Origin: Zhuqueibacter pondensis
GTDB taxonomy: Bacteria; Zhuqueibacterota; Zhuqueibacteria; Zhuqueibacterales; Zhuqueibacteraceae
Assembly (NCBI GenBank): GCA_034505955.1
Contig: JAPDQK010000007.1
Location: 62,001-126,000 of the forward strand
DNA length: 64,000 bases
Reading direction: 5' to 3'
Shown here: piece by piece, positions 9,063 through 17,837 of the stretch
How the letters are laid out: each line of letters starts with the position of its first letter
How positions within the stretch are numbered: the stretch's first letter is position 1
Program-made: the position numbers and the translations under genes
Notes under the pieces: generated by a model
Told to the model about the DNA's origin: nothing
Database searches by the model: none
Seen by the model: the letters and a program-made list of their open reading frames with translations, nothing else

Positions 9063-9644
9063 GGCACAACTCCGGAAAATATTAGATTCGTCTCAAGGCT
9101 GGTCCTGGCGCGTTGCGTTTATGCAGTAACAAATCCAAAGATAATTGAAAAATGGGAAAAATGCAAATTGTATTTGGCAAAGAAAGTAACGCCCAGTGCC
9201 TGGTGGATCATACACCCGAACCTGTAATGTCGGTCCTGCGCAAGGCGGAGTTGCAAGCATATTCACCAGCACGAGCACTGTTCAATTGCAACAATGTAAA
9301 CTCAGGCACATCTTCCCCTCTCGTGTCACCCTGGAAGGACCCTCTCGGGCATGCGTACAAGGGTCATACCCAAGAAGATTTGCAGCATGACATCCCTGGG
9401 GATTGTCTATTCCACCAGTAAGTTGCATTGCCAAAGAACCGAGAGCCAGAATGGAAAAGACTCATACTCAAAAAAGGATGAACATAAGAGCAAGAGACCC
9501 TTGCTCTGCCCCACATTTTCATGGGAAAATTGGTGGCCAAGAGCGACAGACCGGCGGTCTATTCCACCTCTTCATAGGAACAAATGAATTGGTACCCAAG
9601 CCGAAGCTGGATGGATCGTTAGCCCGATTGACCGGCGTTCAGCA
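9063..9644. other. 582-bp intergenic space with a dispersed repeat
   Basis: Short frames here have no recognisable protein features. The only structure I can support is the repeat copy at 9366-9428. The preceding 100 bp (about 9320-9365, CACCCTGGAAGGACCC...) may be part of the same element. The rest (9429-9644) shows nothing recognisable. Confidence 0.6.
9366..9428 (+). repeat. Dispersed repeat, uninterrupted copy
   Basis: Matches 33080-33190. The shared first block is ATACxCAAGAAGATT; the second block (9381 onward) matches 33141 onward at 36 of 43 aligned positions by hand count. In the other copy a 46-bp segment sits between the two blocks. Confidence 0.65.
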
Positions 9645-11306
9645 TCACGGTTGCCTCAAACTATCCGGTCGCAGGGATGGTGGAATTTCGCCGCGTGCCA
9701 GCAGAATTTCGTAGAGATGCTTCCGGGCTTCATCGGCAAATTTATCATCGTCACCCCGGCTCAATTGAATACGCTCGCGCAAATAGGCAATCGCCTTGTC
9801 GATTTTCCCCTGTCGCTCATGGATAAAAGCCAGGTACATTCGCGCATCGATGTGATTATTCAATGCGATCGCCCGCTCAAACAGCTTGATCGCATTCTCA
9901 AAATCTTCACGATTATAGTAGGCAATCCCGAGATTATAATAGGCATCGGCATTATTGGGTGAAAGCTTCAAAACTCGCTCATGGACTTCAAAAATTTTGA
10001 GTGTCTCCCCTTTGACAATATAAATTCGTCCCAAACTCATCAACACGCCGAGGTGGTTCGGGCTCAAGCTGCGCATTTTTTCGAGCAGCGTGATTGCTTC
10101 CTGCTCACGATTTTCGAGAAAAAGATAATCCGCGGCCGCGAGCCCGGCATCGAAATCCAGGGGATTGAGCAGCAGCGCCTGCAGGTACAAATCCAGCTCG
10201 GTACGAAAACCCAGGGGCTTCAGACGGGAAACATGTAACTGCGCGAGCAATACATAAATCTTGCTATCCGTTGAATCGCGGCGACGCGCTTGCAGGAGGG
10301 CATGTTCCGCTTCGCGCCATTTCTCCAGACGAATGTAAATCTCACCCAGCAGCCTGGCGCTTTCGCCATTTCGCGCATCGGCGGTTGCCTTATTTTTCAC
10401 GAATGGCAGCACCACGTGCAGGCTGTCCTGCCATTCCATCTTGCTCGCCGCCTTATGCTGCAGATGCGCCATCAAGGCACGAGCATAAAGATTGACAAAC
10501 CTGCTCGAATTGGAATCGGCGCGCCACAGCGCACGTGCCTGTCGCAAGGCGGATTCCGGTTGATTCATGCCGAGCGTGAGCCGTGCCGAGTAATAGCGCT
10601 GCAACAAATCCACCGGTGTGTGGTCCTGCCAAATCGTTGTCGTTGCCGTTTGAGCATTGCCGGGCCAGACCTGAAAAATTGCGTGTGCGTGTGCGGCTGC
10701 CATTCCATGCAGACTGTCAAATTGGTCTGGCAATTTCAAATGCACGCCCGCAGGTTTGTTCCCGGCTTTGAGCTTCCGAAGGTCAAAAAGCTGAAACTCG
10801 GCCTGCCAGCTTTCGTGCTGATTTGTTTGCGAATTTTTTTTCGCACGATAGGTGCCAAAGCCAATCATTGGCAGCGCGGCGCGAGCGGCAAAACGCAGAG
10901 CATAATCGAGATGGCTCAGTGAATCACGATTCGCGACCTCGAACAGCGCATCCGTGGGAATGATGTAGAAAGGCGGGGGCGCCATCTGTCGCATGTGTTC
11001 ACCGATCATGTCGGCGATGGCCAAACCCTGCGCTTCGACCCTAAAAACCGGCTCTCCAGCCACAGGACCGTCAGTTTCTTCAACAAAAGGAAAAATCAAC
11101 AATCCGAGCCGATTCCCCGGCAGGCTTGGCCGTTGGTGAACATGCAGGAATGCCATTGCCCCCAACAATCCCAATGAAGCAAGAGTCAGGAGAGCAAGAA
11201 AAGTTGTTTTGCGAAGCGCCCTGCTGAAATGATATAAATTCCACAAAATGAGAACAACAAATCCCCAGCCGATGATCAAAATGGCGCTTCCCTCCGGAAG
11301 CTGCAT
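9645..11306 (-). CDS. Membrane-anchored TPR protein
   Basis: About 553 residues from ATG at 11306 (AAGGA 9 nt upstream; an in-frame TTG lies at 11315). Two N-terminal membrane helices ('ILIIGWGFVVLILWNLYHF', 'FLALLTLASLGLLGAMAFL') are followed by a globular region beginning 'RLGLLIFPFVEE' that resembles the TolB-N/FlgO-like domains found before TPRs in such proteins. TPR repeats fill about residues 250-530, with clear 'ADAYYNLGIAYYNREDFENAIKLFERAIAL' character near 455-490. No enzymatic motif. It lies 53 bp after ftsH on the same strand and may be the last gene of that operon. Likely a protein-interaction scaffold at the inner membrane; specific role unknown. Confidence 0.7.
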   Translation of the reverse strand: MQLPEGSAILIIGWGFVVLILWNLYHFSRALRKTTFLALLTLASLGLLGAMAFLHVHQRPSLPGNRLGLLIFPFVEETDGPVAGEPVFRVEAQGLAIADMIGEHMRQMAPPPFYIIPTDALFEVANRDSLSHLDYALRFAARAALPMIGFGTYRAKKNSQTNQHESWQAEFQLFDLRKLKAGNKPAGVHLKLPDQFDSLHGMAAAHAHAIFQVWPGNAQTATTTIWQDHTPVDLLQRYYSARLTLGMNQPESALRQARALWRADSNSSRFVNLYARALMAHLQHKAASKMEWQDSLHVVLPFVKNKATADARNGESARLLGEIYIRLEKWREAEHALLQARRRDSTDSKIYVLLAQLHVSRLKPLGFRTELDLYLQALLLNPLDFDAGLAAADYLFLENREQEAITLLEKMRSLSPNHLGVLMSLGRIYIVKGETLKIFEVHERVLKLSPNNADAYYNLGIAYYNREDFENAIKLFERAIALNNHIDARMYLAFIHERQGKIDKAIAYLRERIQLSRGDDDKFADEARKHLYEILLARGEIPPSLRPDSLRQP

Positions 11307-11359
11307 AGAGGTCAATCCTTGTCTATCTGTTTGAGGTTAACACACTGACCGTAAGATTT

Positions 11360-13363
11360 TTACTTCGCGAAAGTTGGTATCACGCGTTTCTCGGGAATTT
11401 CTGCTGAGGGCTCTGCCGCGGGCCGGCCGTTTTGATCATCTTCCACAGGTGGAAGTAACTGACCATTGATGATGGCATCAATTTCCTCGCCATCCAAAGT
11501 TTCGCGTTCGAGCAGAGCCTGGGCAAGCGCATGCAGCTTGTCTTCATTTTGCGTCAAAATGTTGGCGGCGTGCTGGCTGGCCTCCAGCAGAATGCGTTTA
11601 ACCTCGTCGTCAATCATTTGGGCGGTGCGCTCGCTGTAATCACGATGCTGTGCGATTTCTCGGCCAAGAAAAATTTCTTCCTGCTTTTTGCCGAATGCCA
11701 CCGGGCCCAGGAAATCGCTCATTCCCCATTCGCACACCATCTTGCGCGCGAGCTCGGTTGCCCGCTCAATATCATTTCCGGCACCGGTGGTGGTTTCATG
11801 GAAAATGAGCTTCTCCGCCTCGCGCCCTCCCATCATGTGCACCAACAACGCTTCGAGATACGGGCGCGAATAATTGTGCTTTTCGTCTATGGGCAAATAG
11901 GTGGTCAGCCCAAGCGCCCGGCCGCGTGGAATAATGGTGACTTTGTGCACCGGGTCAGCGCCCGGCGTAAATTTGGAGACCAAGGCATGACCGGCCTCGT
12001 GATAGGCGGTGATGCGTTTCTCATGATCGCTGATCAACATGCTCCGGCGCTCGGTGCCCATCATCACTTTATCTTTGGCCTCTTCAAAATCGTGCATGCT
12101 GACCCGATCTTTATTCCTCCGCGCCGCCAACAATGCCGCCTCGTTGACCATGTTGGCGAGATCGGCACCGGAAAATCCTGGTGTTCCTTTCGCCAGCACG
12201 TTCAATTTGACGTCCCTGGCAAGCGGAATCTTTTTGGTGTGGACTTTCAGTATGCCTTCGCGGCCGCGCACATCCGGACGATCGACCACGATTTGGCGAT
12301 CAAAACGTCCGGGGCGTAACAATGCGGAGTCCAGGACATCCGGGCGATTGGTGGCAGCGATGAGAATCACGCCTTCGTTGGAATCGAAACCATCCATTTC
12401 GACCAGCAATTGGTTGAGCGTTTGCTCGCGTTCATCGTGACCGCCGCCCAAACCCGCACCGCGATGCCTGCCGACGGCATCGACCTCATCGATAAAAATG
12501 ATGCACGGCGCATTTTTCTTTCCTTGTTCGAAGAGATCGCGCACCCGTGAAGCGCCGACACCGACAAACATCTCAACAAAATCCGCACCCGACATGCTGA
12601 AAAAGGGCACGCCGGCCTCGCCCGCGACGGCTTTGGCGAGCAGAGTTTTGCCCGTTCCCGGCGGGCCGAGCAGCAACGCGCCTTTCGGAATTTTCCCGCC
12701 CAGACGCTGGAATTTATCGGGATCGCGCAGGAATTCGATAATTTCCTGCAGCTCTTGTTTGGCCTCATCAGCGCCGGCGACATCATCGAAGGTGATTTTG
12801 GGACGATTTTCCGTCATCAGTTTTGCGCGAGATTTACCAAACGAAAAAATGCCCTTGGTGCCCACACCCTGCATGCGCCGCACCAAAAATAACCAAAAAA
12901 ATCCCACCAGCACCCACGGCAACAGGCCAAGAAGATAATTCCACCAATCTTGCGATTCGTCCTTGAAGGCAACAATCAGAGATAAATTTTGATCCCGGTA
13001 AATTTTCTCCCATTCCTCGACGATCGCAAACGAGGGTTTTTCGGGCAGGGTGACTTGGATGTAATGTGTGCCGCCCTTGGAACCGAGCTGGAACGGCTCG
13101 GCCAGCTCAGCCTCTAATTTGGCCCCCCGGACCTCAACGCTCTTGATCTTGCGCTGCTTCAAAAGCTCCTGGAATTGGGAATAGCTCAGCGTGCTGGGCT
13201 GGCGATCCTGGCGATTGACCGTCATGGTTATCCAGATCGATAGCAACAGAATGATTGCCCAAAACGCCAGGGTTTTCGCCGGGCGCGACCATTGCGAATT
13301 GTCATCCATTCGCGACTTCTTGTTATTGCCAGATCGAAACTTTTTATTGCCTGGATTGTTCAT
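11360..13363 (-). CDS. ftsH: ATP-dependent zinc metalloprotease FtsH
   Basis: 667 residues, usual length for the family. N-terminal membrane helix ('FWAIILLLSIWITM'), a periplasmic domain, and a second helix ('LLPWVLVGFFWLFLV') precede the AAA domain. Walker A is GPPGTGKT near residue 236, Walker B is 'CIIFIDEVDAVG', and the pore motif is 'FVEMFVGVGASRVRDLF'. The M41 protease domain has HEAGH near residue 457. Membrane quality control, degrading unassembled membrane and regulatory proteins. The gene lies 23 bp after hpt; tilS-hpt-ftsH is a widely conserved gene order. The basic, Asn/Lys-rich first 20 residues are a mild extension. Confidence 0.97.
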   Translation of the reverse strand: MNNPGNKKFRSGNNKKSRMDDNSQWSRPAKTLAFWAIILLLSIWITMTVNRQDRQPSTLSYSQFQELLKQRKIKSVEVRGAKLEAELAEPFQLGSKGGTHYIQVTLPEKPSFAIVEEWEKIYRDQNLSLIVAFKDESQDWWNYLLGLLPWVLVGFFWLFLVRRMQGVGTKGIFSFGKSRAKLMTENRPKITFDDVAGADEAKQELQEIIEFLRDPDKFQRLGGKIPKGALLLGPPGTGKTLLAKAVAGEAGVPFFSMSGADFVEMFVGVGASRVRDLFEQGKKNAPCIIFIDEVDAVGRHRGAGLGGGHDEREQTLNQLLVEMDGFDSNEGVILIAATNRPDVLDSALLRPGRFDRQIVVDRPDVRGREGILKVHTKKIPLARDVKLNVLAKGTPGFSGADLANMVNEAALLAARRNKDRVSMHDFEEAKDKVMMGTERRSMLISDHEKRITAYHEAGHALVSKFTPGADPVHKVTIIPRGRALGLTTYLPIDEKHNYSRPYLEALLVHMMGGREAEKLIFHETTTGAGNDIERATELARKMVCEWGMSDFLGPVAFGKKQEEIFLGREIAQHRDYSERTAQMIDDEVKRILLEASQHAANILTQNEDKLHALAQALLERETLDGEEIDAIINGQLLPPVEDDQNGRPAAEPSAEIPEKRVIPTFAK

Positions 13364-13386
13364 AATTCTGCTTTATGGTAAGATCA

Positions 13387-13944
13387 TTAGCGGTCTTTCA
13401 CTTCATCCATCAAGTAAACCGCTGGAAGATTGCGGAATTTTTGGGCGAAATCGAGTCCATAGCCGACGACGAAACGATTGGGAATGCGAAAGCCAATGTA
13501 ATCGCAGCGATACTCGACTCGGGCGCTGCCTTCTTTTACCAGCAACGAGACAAATTTGAGCGATTGCGGTTTCATTGCGCTCAACTTTTTTTCCAAGTAA
13601 GTAACAGACAAACCGGAATCGATGATGTCTTCCACCACCAACACATGCCGGCCTTCTATGTGACAATCAATCTCCTTTCGCACCTTCACCACGCCGGAGG
13701 TGCGCATGGCATCGCCATAACTCGAAATCTTGACAAAATCAACTTCGCAGTCAATGGTGATCTCCCGCAGCAAATCCGCAAAGAACATGAAACAGCCGTT
13801 GAGCACACCGATGAAAACCGGACATTTCCCGGCATAATCGACACAAAGCTGCCGGGCCATTTCCTTCACCTTTGCTTGAATCTGCTCGGGGGTGAGCAGA
13901 ATCGGGTATTGGTTTGATAAGAACCTCGCAGTGTCGTCGAGCAC
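13387..13944 (-). CDS. hpt: Hypoxanthine phosphoribosyltransferase
   Basis: 185 residues. The PRPP-binding loop 'VLVVEDIIDSG' and the flexible-loop region 'VKISSYGD' are those of hypoxanthine(-guanine) phosphoribosyltransferases, which salvage hypoxanthine/guanine to IMP/GMP in the cytoplasm. The GTG start at 13944 has AGGAG 6-7 nt upstream, located at the stop codon of tilS, so translation is probably coupled. Sits between tilS and ftsH as in many bacteria. Confidence 0.95.
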   Translation of the reverse strand: MLDDTARFLSNQYPILLTPEQIQAKVKEMARQLCVDYAGKCPVFIGVLNGCFMFFADLLREITIDCEVDFVKISSYGDAMRTSGVVKVRKEIDCHIEGRHVLVVEDIIDSGLSVTYLEKKLSAMKPQSLKFVSLLVKEGSARVEYRCDYIGFRIPNRFVVGYGLDFAQKFRNLPAVYLMDEVKDR

Positions 13945-13953
13945 TCTCAGCTC

Positions 13954-15522
13954 CTATGAAAGCAGTTGCAAATGCAGCACAACTCGGGTCGCCGGCGTAA
14001 TTTTGAAGCGATCGTCAATCCGGTAACCACAGATCCAGATGATATCATCCCCGCACTCCAAAACTGGTGTAGTGTGACGGCGATGCAGCGGCACCTTCAA
14101 ATCGGTGAAGAAATCCGACAACTTTTTTGAGCCGACAACACTTTCATCGGCGCAACCGGAACGCAACGGCACAAAGCGATCACCAGGCTGCGGAAACCGC
14201 AAATGCAATTCTCCTTGCACCTTTTCCGCGTCGACAAATTGAGAACAGGGATTGACTTGTCGGCGCCAATCGAGCGGCAGAGCTTTGCGCTCAACCAAAA
14301 GCGTCCGTGTGGCTCCGGGAATTGGACATCGCTCGCCGATCTCAACGCGAATCGCGGAATCGAGCGGCAAAGCATGGTCTCGCCCTTCCTCCCTTGCCAG
14401 CGGCGCGACGCCGACTTCTCGAAAAACAGCACCGTCATGATCGACTAAAATCTCAATGCGCTTTCGCCAGATAAAACGTTTGCCGATGGCAGAAATTTCA
14501 CCCGGCACCCCCGCAGCGGCATGCTGCTTAAAAGGCCACTTGGTATCATCGGAGGCTTGCAGCAAAGCCAGTATCCGCGCCGTTTCCGAAAAAGTTGGCT
14601 CGCCATCCTGAGCCGCGAGTATGCGCATAACAGCGCGAATCACATAAACCTGTACTATTGGAAAATACTTCCAAAATTGTTCAAGATCAAGAACAATTTT
14701 ATCCTGATGTTTTTCTTTGATCACCTCTGCCAGACGAGCTTCTGCGTCATTACGGAAAAAAAAGTCGGCCGATCCGGCAATGCTGGAGAGGCGTTCGAGA
14801 CTCTGTGCGATTTTCGGATTGAACCGAGTTCTCAGCAGTGGCATCAACTCGTGCCGAATACGATTGCGTCGAAATTGCGGATCCGTATTGGTGCGGTCTT
14901 CGCGCCAGTGCAAACCACGAATGCGGGCGTGCGCTTCGATTTGAGCGCGAGAAAAAGGCAGGAGTGGGCGCAACACTTTGACTTGTTGGGCGTGCTGACG
15001 GTCTGCAGCACTCGAGGCATCCGCCGGCAAATCATCCAATGCAAGATCGGCGCAGGCTGACATCCCGGCAAGTCCCGCCAACCCGCATCCGCGCAGCAAG
15101 TGATCCAAAATGGTTTCGGCTTGATCGTCCAATGTGTGCGCCGTGACGATCGCGCGTGCCAGCCAACTGCTGCGAAACTTTTCCAGCGCATGATAGCGCA
15201 ATTTCCGGGCAGCCATTTCAAGGGATAACTTTTGCGCCTGCGCAAAAGCTGATACCTCGACCCGCTGGGAAAAAAAAGGCAGGCCGGCCGCTTCGGCAAG
15301 CCGTTTTACAAACGCCTCGTCGGCATCCGCCTCACTGCCGCGCAGTTGATGATTGACATGACCCACGGCCAGTTGCAACTGCCAGTCCTGACGAAGCTGG
15401 CAAAATAAATCAAGCAGCACGCAGGAATCCAGCCCACCGGAAACGGCAAGTAAAAGCCGATCCCCCGGCCGTACCAAATGTCTGGCGGTACAATGTTGGC
15501 GAAATTGCCGCAGCAGGTCCAT
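13954..15522 (-). CDS. tilS: tRNA(Ile)-lysidine synthetase TilS
   Basis: 522 residues from ATG at 15522; the frame stays open upstream to 15603, just outside the neighbouring tRNA gene, but the family N-terminus begins at 'MDLLRQFRQH'. The N-type ATP-pyrophosphatase motif 'AVSGGLDSCVLLDLF' lies near residue 30. Other family segments follow ('GHVNHQLRG', 'TAHTLDDQAET', 'RPLL'), and the C-terminal TilS domain ends 'LSDFFTDLKVPLHRR...'. It modifies C34 of tRNA-Ile2 (CAU) to lysidine so that it reads AUA. Lies 82 bp downstream of a CAT-anticodon tRNA on the same strand. Confidence 0.95.
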   Translation of the reverse strand: MDLLRQFRQHCTARHLVRPGDRLLLAVSGGLDSCVLLDLFCQLRQDWQLQLAVGHVNHQLRGSEADADEAFVKRLAEAAGLPFFSQRVEVSAFAQAQKLSLEMAARKLRYHALEKFRSSWLARAIVTAHTLDDQAETILDHLLRGCGLAGLAGMSACADLALDDLPADASSAADRQHAQQVKVLRPLLPFSRAQIEAHARIRGLHWREDRTNTDPQFRRNRIRHELMPLLRTRFNPKIAQSLERLSSIAGSADFFFRNDAEARLAEVIKEKHQDKIVLDLEQFWKYFPIVQVYVIRAVMRILAAQDGEPTFSETARILALLQASDDTKWPFKQHAAAGVPGEISAIGKRFIWRKRIEILVDHDGAVFREVGVAPLAREEGRDHALPLDSAIRVEIGERCPIPGATRTLLVERKALPLDWRRQVNPCSQFVDAEKVQGELHLRFPQPGDRFVPLRSGCADESVVGSKKLSDFFTDLKVPLHRRHTTPVLECGDDIIWICGYRIDDRFKITPATRVVLHLQLLS

Positions 15523-15604
15523 CTTGCGTTTCAAAACCAGTTTACGCGCAACTACAAACAAAAAATGATTCGCCTGTCGCGAATCATTTATTCCAAACCA
15601 CAAG

Positions 15605-15678
15605 TAGCGGCGGAGGGATTCGAACCCCCGACCCGCGGATTATGATTCCGCTGCTCTAGCCAGCTGAGCTACACCGCC
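15605..15678 (-). tRNA. tRNA with anticodon CAT (elongator Met, or Ile2)
   Basis: 74 nt folding into a standard cloverleaf without encoded CCA. The D arm contains AGCTCAGCTGGCTAGAGC, the anticodon stem GCGGA/TCCGC closes the loop ATCATAA (anticodon CAT), and the T loop is TTCGAAT. The acceptor is GGCGGTG/CGCCGCT with G1-T72 and T6-G67 wobble pairs, discriminator A. It is not an initiator: the three G-C pairs expected at the base of the anticodon stem and the 1-72 mismatch are missing. Elongator Met and lysidine-dependent Ile2 share this anticodon and I cannot separate them by eye. Confidence 0.93.
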
Positions 15679-15770
15679 ATATTTCACCAGCTATGGTATT
15701 AATATAAAAAAATCCGGATCAAAAGCAACTAGTTTCTGTCACTTTTTCTTCGTGCCGCGCTGTGTGCGGG

Positions 15771-17069
15771 TTATCTCTCGGCCAATGCTCGCCGGACGGT
15801 ATGCGCTTTCAAAAACGCCAAATCATCCTGGCTCAACTCGGCCGCATAGTCCGTCTTGATCTGAGCATCATACTGCACTGCTGCCCAAAGTGCAAATGGC
15901 GCCAAATGGGGTTCATTCTCCTTATAATATCGGTACAACAAGAAATATCCTTCTGCCAAATTTCGGCGATCTGCAGCCGTCAAGCGCTCCGGTGGGCCAT
16001 ACAAAGCTGGCAATTCCAGCTGCTGCGCGATGTGCAGAATATCCGGATTCTTGATCGTCGCCGCATTCAGGCGATAAATATTCGGCCAAAGATAATTGTC
16101 GTGATAATAAGTGCCCGACAGTCCCCACAAATTATCACCCGCCACCACTACATGCGTACCCCCGGCAAAATATGGCGCGGTCTCACTGGGTGATTTATTC
16201 AAATCGCTGGCGGATTGCGCTTGCTGAGCGGTGGGTCCAGACGGACTTTCGGTAACTGTGGAAGTTGTACTGACGATCGCAGGAGATACCATCTCCTGCC
16301 GTTCTGAGATCCGGCCGGAGAGAATGAAGAGAAGCAACAACAAAAAGATCGCAAACGAACCCGCAAACCATGCAAAACGATGGCGGCAATGGCGCGGAGG
16401 TAAATCGAGAAGTCGATCGAGCGCGGAGGCGGCCGGTGTTTGAGCGGCCTCCGTTTCTTCGATTGTTTCCGCATACGTGAAGGTTGGCGGTGACTCACGC
16501 GCGGGCACAGGAATTTTCTCGCCGATGAGCAACTCTTCGGTCGTGGTTTTCTGTTCTGCCCCAGCCTCATCAAAGGTAAATGTTGGCAAGGTACCAACCG
16601 GAATTTCAGGAAATACCTCCGCAATATCGAATTCTTCCGAAGTGGGTTCTCCGGGCGGCGGGAGGGTCGAAGGCAGTAGCCCGAGATGCTTTTCGAGCAA
16701 TGCTTGCAACGATATTCTGCTTCCGGCAGGGATGGCGGAACCGAGCGTGAGATTGATCAATTCCCGAATGTGGCGGGCTGGTTGAAAGACGACTTGCGGG
16801 TGGCTGGCAGCGAGGGATGCGCTGCGGAATGGAATCGCTATGCTCTCCCGGGCCTTTGGCCCAATCAAACGAAAAGTACCAAAATTATGGATTTTTACCA
16901 CCCCATCCCGCAACAACCCCTCTTCAATCAGGGCAATCACCTCTCGAATGAATTTGCGCATGAAGGCCAAATCGACGCCGCCAGTTTGCGCAAGATGCTC
17001 AACCCAATGCCCCGGTTTCTTGGCCGGGGGAGCAGCAAGAGGGCTGGAACGCACGATGGGATCTTTCAT
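15771..17069 (-). CDS. Membrane protein fusing an HU-like domain to LysM
   Basis: 432 residues. Residues about 20-105 look like an HU/IHF-type domain ('FMRKFIREVIALIEEGLLRDGVVKIHNFGTF', with the conserved 'NFGTF' beta-arm entry). A Pro/Glu-rich linker, one membrane helix (about 232-250, 'FAIFLLLLLFIL') and a second linker follow, then a LysM domain at about 310-355 ('HVVVAGDNLWGLSGTYY...LWPNIYRLN'). Inferred topology is HU part in the cytoplasm and LysM in the periplasm near peptidoglycan. The gene overlaps the preceding HU gene by 4 nt (ATGA), so the two HU-type proteins are co-translated. HU domains joined to peptidoglycan-binding SPOR domains are known in Bacteroidetes; this is a LysM counterpart. 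DNA binding is not proven. Confidence 0.8.
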   Translation of the reverse strand: MKDPIVRSSPLAAPPAKKPGHWVEHLAQTGGVDLAFMRKFIREVIALIEEGLLRDGVVKIHNFGTFRLIGPKARESIAIPFRSASLAASHPQVVFQPARHIRELINLTLGSAIPAGSRISLQALLEKHLGLLPSTLPPPGEPTSEEFDIAEVFPEIPVGTLPTFTFDEAGAEQKTTTEELLIGEKIPVPARESPPTFTYAETIEETEAAQTPAASALDRLLDLPPRHCRHRFAWFAGSFAIFLLLLLFILSGRISERQEMVSPAIVSTTSTVTESPSGPTAQQAQSASDLNKSPSETAPYFAGGTHVVVAGDNLWGLSGTYYHDNYLWPNIYRLNAATIKNPDILHIAQQLELPALYGPPERLTAADRRNLAEGYFLLYRYYKENEPHLAPFALWAAVQYDAQIKTDYAAELSQDDLAFLKAHTVRRALAER

Positions 17070-17353
17070 GATGGCCTCCGTTCTTTCACAAGATCTGTGA
17101 GGCGCCTGTACGGTCGAAAGAAAATTTTGATTTTCTCCGGCGGTGGAACAAATTCTTTCAAGGATGCGTCGTAAGTCCGGGGAGTCGTGTTTTCAGTGGT
17201 ACCCAAAGTTCCGAAGCCGCGCAAACGCACCGATTCTCCCTCCTGCAACCGTTCAGAAATGGCGGTGAACAGATTGCGGAGATGGCGGCGTGCTTCCCGC
17301 TGGGTGATTTTCAAACGCGTGGCCAGCGTTTTGATCATTTCGGTGGTGGTCAT
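17066..17353 (-). CDS. HU/IHF family DNA-binding protein
   Basis: 95 residues from ATG at 17353, which has AAGGAG 10 nt upstream; the frame extends to 17383 without ribosome-binding support. The pattern 'MIKTLATRLKITQREARRHLRNLFTAISERLQEGESVRLRGFGTLG' is the dimerisation helices and beta-arm entry of the HU family, followed by 'KIKIFFRPYRRLTDLV'. The usual Pro/Gly/Arg-rich tip of the DNA-binding arm is replaced by 'NTTPRTYDASLKEF', so it is divergent. Overlaps the HU-LysM gene by 4 nt. A good promoter lies at 17384-17411. Confidence 0.85.
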   Translation of the reverse strand: MTTTEMIKTLATRLKITQREARRHLRNLFTAISERLQEGESVRLRGFGTLGTTENTTPRTYDASLKEFVPPPEKIKIFFRPYRRLTDLVKERRPS

Positions 17354-17383
17354 GACACACCCGCTCCTTGTCGTCTCAATCAC

Positions 17384-17411
17384 AATATAAGAAAAGCATC
17401 CATAATGTCAA
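17384..17411 (-). promoter_or_regulatory. Sigma-70-type promoter of the HU / HU-LysM operon
   Basis: On the minus strand TTGACA (17411-17406) and TATATT (17389-17384) are separated by 16 bp and lie about 31 bp before the HU start codon. The -35 is a perfect consensus match and the -10 matches five of six. Confidence 0.6.
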
Positions 17412-17837
17412 TCAAAATTTTTATGCCCACCGCCTGTCGCGTTGACTCGGGCTAATTGCAAAATACACGTTACCTCCCCACTTGATGAGCAACTGGTACC
17501 AATACCCAAAAGCATTGTTGTACTCAAAATATACAATTGCGGTGCAAAAAGCAATACGTTTGTTTGAGGTACTGCCTCAGTGATGGTGGGACCAATCGTC
17601 ATTCTGGAGGCCTGCCCCTATAGGCGTAGCCTACAGGCGTAGCCTGCCGCAGGGGCGCCGTGACTGAGGCGTTATTAGTTGATGAAAAAATTTACTTGCG
17701 CTTTATGGGGGAACTTTGTTAATTTTAACGCACCTCTCGGCACGGGAAACTTGCCCGTAGATGCTTTGGGTTCAAAAGTGGCAAATCAGCCTGAAGTTTC
17801 GGTGGTAAAAATTTTGCAATATGCAGGAGTACAAAAT
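17412..17837. other. Intergenic space with short palindromic repeat
   Basis: Between the divergent HU operon and the NTF2-like gene. Apart from the repeat at 17614-17656 I see no gene. The reading frame of the downstream gene stays open back to 17679, but that N-terminal stretch has no signal peptide character and the better start is at 17838. Confidence 0.5.
17614..17656. repeat. Short palindrome with tandem 13-bp unit
   Basis: Outer arms GCCCCT (17614-17619) and AGGGGC (17651-17656) enclose two copies of AGGCGTAGCCT (17622-17632 and 17635-17645), period 13. The core GGCGTAGC also occurs in the 46-bp insertion at 33095-33140. Confidence 0.55.

Noticed and set aside
9152..9714. Small plus-strand genes in the space after the YhaO-like gene.
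   Set aside because: Overlapping short frames in several phases, no ribosome-binding sites, no family features, and part of the stretch is a dispersed repeat.
17614..17656. CRISPR-like tandem repeat.
   Set aside because: Only two 11-bp units with 2-bp spacing; no spacers of CRISPR length and no cas genes.
17679..17837. Extended N-terminus of the NTF2-like protein.
   Set aside because: TTG/ATG starts without Shine-Dalgarno and non-descript sequence; the ATG at 17838 has a ribosome-binding site and starts directly with the membrane helix.
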